27,398 nt of DNA from Trebouxia sp. TZW2008. Taxonomy: Eukaryota > Chlorophyta > Trebouxiophyceae > Trebouxiales > Trebouxiaceae. The DNA lies in assembly GCA_002118135.1 (NCBI GenBank), contig BDIU01000218.1:333-27730 (forward strand), written 5' to 3'. The notes beneath the pieces are model-generated. The model saw only the letters and a list, made by a program, of their open reading frames with translations, was not told the DNA's origin and did no database searches. Below, one piece after another: positions 1 through 10,700 of this stretch; positions within the stretch are counted from its first letter, which is position 1; each line of letters begins with the position of its first letter. The translations under genes were made by a program, and so were the position numbers.

Positions 1-1460
1 TTGCGCTGTCAGCATTGACTGCAAGCAGCATGGGTAGGGCAGTTGAACGGGACTTTCTGGCCCTACTGTAGTCATGACTTGTGCAGGCACACTGGATGCA
101 AGCATGCTGCAAATGGTGGAATTGGCTTATAGCATGCTCAGCAGCAACTGTCAGCATGTTTCAGCGCTGCTCACAGTAGGCACAAAATACAGCAAGGAGG
201 ATTGAGTCCTCTTTCTTGTGTTGCGTGCTAGACACTGGCGTCTGGAAGAACCAGACTTTGGCGCTTTGTGGCCAAGGAGCCTATTGTCGTTGGCATGATC
301 ACAGTTGCTGTATGCTAGCAGCAGCAGCTGCTACGCTGGTGGTGACAATCCATGGCTACAAGAAAAACTCCCCATTATCAAAAGTCTGATATGTCTTAGG
401 GAAGCAGCTGGCATGGCACCTTTGCAACATGGGCGCTTGACTTGTGAGCAGCATTTGCTGTGTGTACTGGGGCAGTGTGAATGGGGTTCAGGGGTTTTAC
501 GTAAAGGTGTATATTTCTGGTCGTCTTCATCACTATAATATCTATTGATCTTGTTTGGAGGAGGGGGGAGGTTTGATTGCACCCTATCAGTTATCATGTC
601 CTACTTTTTAGGATATGTTATGCGCGGTCATCTGTCTCATCAGGGGTGAGGAATGATTTTCCCAAGCAGCCCTGATTTTGCATGTGAAGGGTACCTTTTG
701 CAGACAAGGTGCTATGCTGTTTCATGAGCTAGCTGCCAGCAATAGTCTTGTGTTCAGGCAATGTGTTACTGTGAATCGAATATCACATTGTCTTGAAAAT
801 CTTGACTAGATCTGCATGCGGGTAACAAAATAGTCGTTGGCAATGTGTTTGGCCTCTCCAATGATCAGCTTTTCATGCACGCATTGTCGCTGAAGCTTTC
901 TGCACAAAAGCCTGCCAATTATTCCAGCCCACGGCAAACGACGCTTGGGCACTTCGAGGAGGACTATTGTGCTGGGACTACTCTCAATGGTTTAGTTCCT
1001 TGCGACCGGCTATGACTCGTGAGGCTTTTCGTTCGTCTTCTGTGACTGCCGGTGACAGCCATGCCACGTGACCAATCACGTCATCCCGAGAAGGCCCGAG
1101 AAGGCGAATTTACATGCTTCAGCTACATGGTCATTTGCGCAACATGATCATTTGGGGGTGTTTCACTATGTCATAGACTGCCTGAATTTCATGGACATAT
1201 AGTCATTGCCACAGTTTGTTGGCTGGCTAAAGCATGTAAAATTATTCTCTCTCTTTCTCTAGACAACAAGTCTAATCGCATGTGCCACAAGTGGCAAACT
1301 CTAATTCAAGAACTGAGTTGTGTGATTGCAAATCTCGACTCCCATGCATCTTCTGGCCTAAAGACGATTCAAAGCTGAGCAGGTGCAATTGCTGCAGCCC
1401 ATAACGCTACCAACTCTGCACACACATGAGAGCGGCTCAAAACTTGTTCTGGAAATACAT
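1..1460. other. Region with no recognisable gene
   Basis: I find no coding region here that I can support. The open frames are short, lack family resemblance and do not join through plausible splice sites. The right end probably lies just beyond the 3' end of the minus-strand E2 gene. A promoter-like motif cluster near 1065-1104 is listed separately. A roughly 60-base stretch at 1190-1255 resembles 2510-2590 in the E2 gene, sharing a GTTGGCTGGCT core followed by a TCTCTCTCT tract, so it is a small dispersed repeat. Confidence 0.5.
1065..1104. promoter_or_regulatory. Promoter-like cluster: G-box, CCAAT box, CRE-like site, 10-bp direct repeat
   Basis: A perfect CACGTG palindrome (1065-1070) is followed at once by CCAAT (1072-1076) and TCACGTCA (1076-1083), then by two copies of CCCGAGAAGG at 1085 and 1095. 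G-box, CCAAT and CRE/TGA-type sites are known plant and algal transcription-factor targets. Their packing within 40 bases suggests a promoter. No convincing start codon lies nearby, so the target gene may be outside the window on the left. Chance co-occurrence is possible. Confidence 0.25.
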
Positions 1461-1465
1461 TTACA
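1461..1465 (-). terminator. Candidate TGTAA poly(A) signal of the E2 gene
   Basis: On the minus strand this reads TGTAA, the usual chlorophyte polyadenylation signal, about 275 bases past the E2 stop at 1741. That is a plausible 3' UTR length. A second TGTAA lies further on, near 1110. The motif is short and could be fortuitous. Confidence 0.35.
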
Positions 1466-1740
1466 TCTGCAGGAAATTTGTTCCGAAAGGGTGTTGTACA
1501 AAATCACATCAGCAATGTTCTGAAACATTCAGCTGAAAAAACACAAACCTCCAAACACACGGTGCATATACATCAGTGAGTGCACCAAGAATCAGCACGC
1601 CAACTCAAACTGCATGATTGTCATGACATAATCATCCTTTGATGCAATACAGTCCTTGTGCGGAGAGACAAAGATGAATGCTCTGCTGTGATCATGCAGA
1701 TGAGCATATTTTGGTAGCATGTGCAGTAAGGGGGTGCTAT

Positions 1741-4700
1741 CTAGTTTGCAAGCAGTTTCAGAAACTCGGCCAGATACTGTTCCATTTTGGCTGCACATAC
1801 AGAAGCACCATCAGCTTTGGCGTCTTGAATCCACCGTTGGCATTCTGCTATGATGCTATCTTTTCTAAGCTGAAAATGCCGCCGCACAATGTCTTTGAAG
1901 CAAGGCGCTGGGCTTTTTAATGCTTGGAAAATTGCCCAATGCAATGTCTCCTCTCTGCACACATGACAACCTCCAACTCAGACCAGTTTGAAGCAAAACA
2001 CAACATCATCATACTGCAACCTTGTCTGCCTATCTTGATGCACTTTGAGTGCGACCTGTCATGCCAATGTGAATGTCACCCAACATGTCGATATCAAAAT
2101 GGAAAGCAAAATGCCAGTCACGATCCATGGACAACACAGTGCAGATGCAGTATACAACATGTCGATGTAAACGGGATTGACCACATTGTGGTGAAGGGCC
2201 GCTGACAAGGCTGATTTGCAGATGACATTTGGCAGTGGACATGGTTGCAACATCGCATGGCGGTAGTAGACCTGATGACTCTGTTATAGTCTCGGCTAGC
2301 TTTGTTGCCTTCTGGCGTGTGCATGGTCCCTTCATAGCCTGGCTCGTTGAAGTATGGCTCATCCACAAAGATCAGTGACTGAATGGAGATCAGCATCTGC
2401 AGGCAACATGACACTTTCTGCACCTGAGACAGTCTTACGCATGACGTGCAGCTGAAGTACAGTTTAGGCATCTATCTGCTCACTTACCACGCTACAAGAA
2501 TGATCATAAATAGACACGTAGTCATGACCACTATGTGGCACATGCAATCAGCCTTGTTGGCTGGCTCGAGCATGCAAAATTACTCTCTCTCTCTGACGCT
2601 GGTCCTGATTGCTCCCTGTATTCTTCAAAGCATAGCAGGCATCTGTCAAGCGACAAAGGCTTGGGCACAAAAATGTCGGAAGATGCTGAGAAATGCCAAA
2701 GTTGTGCACGTGAAAGTAATGGTAGCAGTCTTTTACAAAAGCCAGATGGGCTTTGAGAGGCAGGGCAGACCTGCAGCGTGGATGAGGCGGTGGGGTCCCA
2801 GGTCTCCCCCTTGGCCCCCGACCAGGTGCCCAGCAAGCTCAAACACACCTTGCCACAATTGTACAGATTGGGGTTGAATCTCACAGACCCGCCCCCTGTG
2901 AGAGTGTGAAAATGCTCAAGCGCATGTGAAAGCGGCAATTACAAGCAGCATGAGAGTCTCATGGTCAACAGCATCAGCTTGAAGAAGATTTCGCTACAGA
3001 GGGTCAAGCCAGCAGCAGCTGTGCATTGCAGCGTCTACTCTGCTGTCATTGGTGCATGAACAGCAAGTGCACGAGCTAATTTCATGGAACAGATCTGTAG
3101 ACCAAATTAGCCAAATATGAAGACATGCATGGTGCACAACAGACGGCAGAGCAGCAAATTTAGACAGAAGGGCCTGTGCATGTTCACAAGATAGCGCAGA
3201 AGATTACCTGTGGTCCTGATCTGCACATTCATTGGGACTTGAGGGTAGGTTGGCGGGAAGTAGATGTCAAACTCAAAGCATCCGCCTGAGTACGGTGTAT
3301 CCTCAGGGCCTGCACATATGTCGATGCATCTCACTTGGCATCAAGACTTAGCTTGCAGAGCATAAATCTCAACACAGCTTTCAGCAAAACCAAAGTCAGC
3401 ATTTCAGTGCCGCACGTTGATGTGTCTTCAATGTCAGTATTGGGCAGTGCAACGATGTTTCGGACACATTGAAGTTGACTGTGACTTTGTTTTGAGTTGT
3501 GTGTCACATGAGTTGTGTACACTGCATCTTTGAGCAATCTTTACTATGATATCACCATGACACCAGGCAGGTTTTATGTCATGGGCAAACACAAAGCATT
3601 AATGACTCTCTTTGCTCACCTGTGATGAGCGCCTTCTAAAGCATCGCGTGAGACTGCTCCACACGCACGCGGAGGAGGATAGGTCAAGCGACAGATTCTG
3701 CAATAACAAAGCTGATGACTCCCACTGCTCACCTGTGATGAGTGCTTTCCAGAGCATCATATGGGACTGGTCCACACGCACAAAGACTGAGGAGGATAGG
3801 TTCAGCGGCAGATCAGCGGCCATGCCAGCTAGCTCCTTGCCCACACGGGCTTGGCGGGCTCGGGGGGCTGCCCCCTCTCGTCCCACCTTCTCCCCATATG
3901 CATGCCCTGTGTAGACTGTATCAGACAGCTCCACCTGCAGTGAGTAGACAATCATGGCTTTGTACTGGGACCATTCTTGATACAAGGACAACGCTGGCAT
4001 GAGGGCAGTATACTTGTAGGCACACTTGGATCCTGTATTCTGACTGCAAATTTCTTTCTGAATAAGCAATCAAATGCAGCTGTTGCGTCAAGCCTACACT
4101 GTACCAATTCGCAGACATTTTTGTGGCAACATTTTGAACAATATGCCTTGTGTACATTGTGTCAGACAGATCGGTGGGTTGTATTTGGCAACAAAATTTG
4201 ATGCGTGGCTATTCGTGCCATGTGTGCACTGCATGACATGCTTGCTCGCTGCCTGTACATATCATGCTAGGGTAAAATCCTGGCAGAGACGCCCTGTGAT
4301 CCAACAGAAATAGCACCAGTCCAAGCTCAGATGAACATGCAAACAGTTGAACTTTTGAGGTCATGCACGCTGAGCTTCGCCAGATTTGAACAGCAGCACA
4401 AGCGTTGAGATGTAGACTGACCTGGTCCAAATTTCGCATCTCTCTGACATAGACCTGATTTGCATCAGCCTCAGCTTGAACATCCAAAGCTTGTGCTTCA
4501 CTACTTGGCCCTGCATTTGGGCACACAGCACACTGCATCTCTACGTGAGCAATCTTCCAGTGTGCTCTGAATGTGTTTTGTATTTTAACGAGACGCAGGA
4601 CAATGCTGAAAAGCAGACCAGAGGCGTAGCTTGCTAGTGAAAGCTTGTCACTCTAGGTGGACATGGAACCTTGTCATGCCCAACAGGCAGACCAACAGGC

Positions 4701-7700
4701 CAGCTGACACGTAAGCCATAAGACACTGGTTCTGAGTGTGCGATAATGGTGTGATGTGAGACACACTAATCAGCAAGCCAATAGCCAACGAACAGGCACA
4801 CATTTCAGCCCGCCCTGTCCATACATATGAGCATGCCCATCACACACGCTTGTGACGCCAGGAACAAGCTGGCCTGGCAGGGCAAGGCAAGAGGTGCGCC
4901 GCGCAAATTTAGCACATGTGCTAGCAAGGATTCAGATCATGACTATGGCCGTCAATGAAAGTTGAGGCCTTGCTTCCTTGCTCAGCAATAGCCTTACAGA
5001 GCTTGAACCCCTGACTCTTGCCACAGCAGTGCTGGCACAGGCAAGGCTTCCTCAGAGAATTTGCCAAGCAGGCACAAATCAGGCAGCTCAGCGTGCATAA
5101 GCACTTCTGATTCGAAGGTCATGGCCCAGAAGACCAGCATGAGCATTTGATTGAAGCCGACAAGCACAGTGACATGCGGCGCTCACAGCATTGGGCATGT
5201 TTAGCGCCCTTGTGCAGTCAGTGGCATGACCTTTGGCGATTGCCAGTGCAGTGGATATGCATGAGGGGGCTGAAAATGTCACTGTGGCTACCATGCAGCA
5301 TGCTGATATCAACATACTAGCCAGACAGCTGGGACGCCCCAGTATGCAGCACATGACGGTTTGCTTAACTGATGGACTAGGTGGCGTGGTGCACAATGCA
5401 CTTGTCTTCAGTATGCACCGAGGTCACCAACAGACAGAACCCACAACTTTGAGACCCATGCTTTGAAAGTTATATCTTCAGTACAGCATGCGACTGAGCA
5501 TCCAGCCAGCTTGAAACCATTGAGATTGCATCATGACAATGATGCAGATCCATACGCAGCTGCTTGGAAATTCGCCCATGAAGAGCTGACAATAACCTTT
5601 TAAGAGACATTGAGCACAAGCTGCTCACCAGGTGCAGCGATTGCCTTGGCAAAGCGGTCCACTTGAGACGCAGTCTGTAGGATGAGGTCTGCAAGGTCCA
5701 GGCAAGCCTGCTCCTCAGCCAAATCAGCTGCTGCAACATCACAAGTCAAACTTTCAAATTTTGCCGTAAATCAATTTGGAAAACAGTCTGTAGGATAAGG
5801 GCTGCAAGGTCCAGGCAAGCCTGCTCCTTAGCCAAATCAGCTGCTGCAACATCACAGGTCACTCTTTCAAATTTGGCGATGAATCGACTTGGGATGCGGT
5901 TTGCAGGATAAGGTCTGCAAGGTCCAGGCAAGCCTGCTCCTCAGCCAAATCAGCTGCTGCAACATCTCAGGTCACTCTTTCAATTTTGGTGATGAATCGA
6001 CTTGGGATGCGGTTTGCAGGATAAGGTCTGCAAGGTCCAGGCAAGCCTGCTCCTCAGCCAAATCAGCTGCTGCAACATCACAGGTCACTCTTTCAAATTT
6101 GGCGATAAATCGACTTGGGATGCGGTTTGCAGGATAAGATCTGCAAGGTCCAGGCAAGCCTGCTCCTCAGCCAGATCAGCTGCTGCAGCATTGCAAGTTG
6201 CGCTCCATCAGTTTAGCCATTTACTGCCTGATTTGCATGCCAGCAACAACAAAGACTGTGAAGCAGCATGGCCGTGCAATGACTGACTGACTCACATGCT
6301 AACAAGGTTGCTCATTCAGCTTGGCTGAGTACCAATGGCTCACATGCTTGCAGTAACAAAGACACTCAAGATCGCTTGGCCGTGCGCTTGACGACACACA
6401 TGCTAGCACAGACTAGATTCCAGCTGCACGGAGATGGAGATGCAGAGGGAGCTACAGAAAGATGATGCATGGTATGCCTCAGCAGCTGACATGCCCCAGT
6501 GAGCTTGAGAGCAAGTGCTGCAAGTTGCAATACAATCATGCTTCAAGCTGGACTAGCATTATGCATGTTCATGATGTCAACTTATACCCTGATGCTGACA
6601 CTGCTGCCAATACAACTACGCTGCCGCAAGTCTGTGACTGAACAGCAGCGCTGCATGCTCATACTCATGTACCAGGCAGGCACAGGCAGGTAACGCAATA
6701 ATAGCATCTGCACTGTCCCCGCAACAGGTGGCAGACTGACATACTCACACATACGCAACTCATACGTGACACCACACGTTTATAGTCTTGCAGTTTGTCA
6801 TGTCTTGATGCTTACATGCTGCTGCTCGCTGACGTGCTGTTGCATGCACGCTGAACGTCGTCTGCAACAAAGGCAAGATACTTTACCTGTGAGGTTGGGG
6901 GGTGGGTGGCGCTGTTGGGTGTGGTGGCCCATGACTTGCCTGAACCGCGCTGCAGACTGCTTCAGAGTAAGCATGAGGTCCTGTATGCTCTTGCTGCCTG
7001 CAGCACTCCAAAATGCATCTTAGCATCATCTTCTCAGTAGAGGACCAGAGAATGCTTCTTGAGTCTGACCTGATCCTGTTGAGCAACGCAGGCACCACAG
7101 CTCTTCACATTCTGTTTGCACTTATGTGTGAGACGTTTACCAAAGTATGCTGGGTTTATGAAGTGTTGATGAGCCCTGTGCACGAGCATTGCAACTCCAA
7201 GCCACAAAGCATAGGCTGCACTGCCGAAAGGGCATGCAGCAGAGCTTTGAACAGCCACATCGACAAACACAATGGCTTGAAGCTGAATGCCATACTTTGC
7301 AACATGAGACACACTGCAACAGAATTGCAGAAGAGCTGCAGGACACTGCGCTGTATTGCGTTGCACTGCAGAATGTAAGCAGAGAAACTGCATTGCTCTG
7401 CAACAGAATAAGATAAGAACTGCACTGCAAAAGAGGAAGCTCACGGGATGGGCCATCATCTGCAGAAGGCTGCATTGGCATTGCCAGTACATGCGCTGTC
7501 TGAAGGCTGCACAGCTCCCAGATCACCCTGAAGAGCGTTGTGAAGTATGCTGCTCTGCATGACACAGCCAAGCGGGTATCAACAAAATGATGGACACATC
7601 AATGCTGCGCAAGCTATAAGCAAGGGCTGCACAGCTCCCAGATCACCCCCAAGAGCATTGTGAAGTACGCCGCTCTGCATTGCACATCCACAAAGGCATC

Positions 7701-10700
7701 AAGCACAGAGTCAGGACACTGCAAACACGGGCTGCAGCTTGTGACCTGACAGATGGGAGCTCTGCAAGGCTATAAGCCAGGACCATATAAATCGAGGCTC
7801 AGGCATGACAGAAGCATTGCGCTGCTGAGACAGCATAGTACAGTGGCCCTCGACATTGGACACTCAACATATGGAGTGCTTTTGCTACAAGAACAATGCA
7901 ATTGGGAACCAATCACTGCATTCTGCCTGCAGTGATGCTTCTTGATTTGATACAAGGACAACATTCTTGACACCGATGAGAGAATGGTTGCAGCCACGCA
8001 AAGCAAAGCAGAGCCCAATGAAGCCCTCTGGCACCTCCAGTTTGCAAAGTGCATACTCAATTTGTGGTCTGCAGCTGACATCAACTTGCTAACATGCAGT
8101 CTGCACCCCAGTACATCTCTGGGAAGGCATTTGACAGGCTGGGAGGTGCTACCCTTGCCTTTGTTGTAATCGACAGCCGGTATCATAATGTCAGACATGC
8201 TCTGGGTTCAGAGCGTCTTCTACTGTGCTTTATAGCTGTGATTAAATGCTGAGGCTGGGCTTGCAGGTTGTGAATTCTTGACCGTCAGCATAGGAATGCT
8301 GAATTCCAGACAAAGCTGGCTCACATGTGGCTACATTGCATCTGCTCTGAGCAAGCTTTGCCAAGATGAGCACTGTTGCGACGACAGTTGTGGAATCAAG
8401 CACTGCAAGACTTTAGCTGAGCACAGACCTGTAGCATGGGGATGGTCTACAAACATATATGCAACGGGAGCTGCATCTATTGCAACAACATTTGGGACGA
8501 AGCTTGCCAGACTGATGGCGCAGCACAGTCTGTCTGCGCGCCTGCCTTGATGTTGCTGGGGTTGTGCAGTGCAGTCTGTCAGCGCGCTTGAAGAGTACCT
8601 GGACGCCATGTCATTGAAGGACGCATTTTCCAGCTGTCTATCAAGGAATGGCAACAAGCAGGAGCTCTGTACAGCCTGGATACACAGCGCTATGCTAGGC
8701 GCATCCCTGAAGTTGTCCTGGGCACTGGATGTACCACTTGTGCTAGCCTCTGGCTGCTGCCGGCTTGCATCAACAGCAGCAGTGGCCTGAACTGGCTCTG
8801 GCCCTGCAAATACACAGCATGCATCAAATGTGCACAAACAAAATGTGGGCAGATGAACAGCATGCATGGTGAGCTCCTGAGCACTGACGGGTCTGCTTGT
8901 GCTGGTCTGGCTGCTGCCGGCTTGCACCAACTGCAGGATTGGCGTGACTTGGCTCCACAACTGGAGATGCATATCATTCATTATGTATGCACAGAAAGCA
9001 CGGACTCCACAAAGGCATGCAGCAGAAGCGGACAAATTTTTGATGCCTTGGCAGTCACCTTGCGGCTATTTGCAGACAGCTGTGTTGACAGAATATATTC
9101 TGCAGCTGCCAAAATGCCAGAGCAAATCTCTTTGGCAAGAATGAGGACAACCTCTCATAACGGGTTTTCACGTTTGTTCAATAGCCACAAGCAACAGACT
9201 TGCGGCTGACAAAGACTGTACATGCTTTGGAAAAATGGTTAGCATAGGCAACACACTCAAGCTTTGCTGTTGCGTAGTGCCTGACAAGCAAGAGCTGAAG
9301 AGGTACCTGTTGCAGCATGACGCGACTTGCCTCGCTGTGGTACGCTGCGTGGCGGTGCTTCTGCAGCAGAACAGGAAGGTGGCCTGTTGTCATCACTTCC
9401 CAACTGCTGCCGCAAGCCTGAACAAACAAAAACCCAAACACTCAGTTTGCTGACACATCAGTCTGGATGTGCTGATATTGACAAGACCCCATGTGTGTAG
9501 AAACAGTGTGAAGAGGTTCAGGATACTCAGCAAATCTTCAGGTTCATGATAGGGGCAAACATTAGGTATGAGACAATCCCAAGAGTGCGGTAGCATGAAA
9601 TCTCAGGTGCTATCTGCAACATGTAGTCAGTTCATGCTGTAGACCCGCGCAGCGTTCTAGCTTTGTCATTGCAGTCCGCATGTATATGAATGAGCAACAG
9701 GTCTAACACTCACAGACATTTGAAAGAGCAAGAGTTCAACAGGCAGGACGACAGGCTGACTGATGCCCAGATGGATGGTGGCTAGATGAATGAGCAACAA
9801 CACAGGCTTATGAATGCGCAAGCTCTATAGGCAGTAAAGCATGCTGACTTATGGCTAGATGGATGAGCAGCTTCTCCAGCTCGGCGTCCTGAGCTGCCTG
9901 AGAGGCTTCAGCGTGCTTAGCATCCCAGATGGCAGAAGCCTGTCCTGTTCTGCCTAGATCTGATCCATACCCTGTCCCTGCTGCCCACGCTGCCCTGCAC
10001 AAGGTGGACCAAGTACAGAATTGTTCCTGGGGGGGGGGGGGGNNATTGTTGCTGGGGGGGGGGGGGAGAGACAGGCGGTGATTGCACTGTAGCAGCAGGC
10101 CAATGCAAGAAGCCTCTCAGCTGCACTGAGCACTTCTCATAGGAGTATACTCATTATGTTCATCAAAATGCTTGCTCACAACAGCATACAGAAGCAATGC
10201 ATCGCCTTTGCACAATCCTGTCCAGAGCCTCTTGAGCAGTGGGCAGTGAGCAGTTCTGACCTCATGGAAAGCCTCCTTCGCAAGAGCTTTCACGTCACAG
10301 AAGCAAAGCTGTCATTCTTGTTTGAATGCAGAAGGTGCTCAGGTGCAATACATGTGCGTCAAGCACATACAGAATTGAGCTTGGCCTTGCAGCTGCAAAA
10401 TGTACATTGTACATTGTGAGTCCACAGAGTAGCAGAACAAGCAGGCCCTAGATGGGTGCAAGCACTCACTTGCGCGCACGCTGCGTGTCTGTAGCCTCTG
10501 ACTCATCGCTACCCTTCTCTGCAGTCTTGCTGCGCTTGGCTGATGGCATCAAAGCTTCCATGCGCAAGGCATCCACGCCTGTGTCCCTGGCACTGCACCC
10601 ATCACAGCACATGTTTGATGCATGCTGGGCGCCAACAATGGATTGCACAGATGCCTGCCTGTGGTCTGGCCTTGATGCTGCTGATGAGCTCTTGTGGGTC

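Noticed and set aside
305..597. Overlapping plus and minus open frames near the left end
   Set aside because: Both are short, of low complexity and without family resemblance or splice context.
5673..6190. CRISPR-like repeat array
   Set aside because: The 113-base units are directly adjacent, without unique spacers, and carry a eukaryotic splice acceptor and exon start.
8331..9035. Long minus-strand open frame (about 234 residues)
   Set aside because: Only 8803-8599 within it is a supported exon, with matching phases and BIRC6 resemblance. The rest is intron that happens to stay open, including a duplicated piece of the exon.
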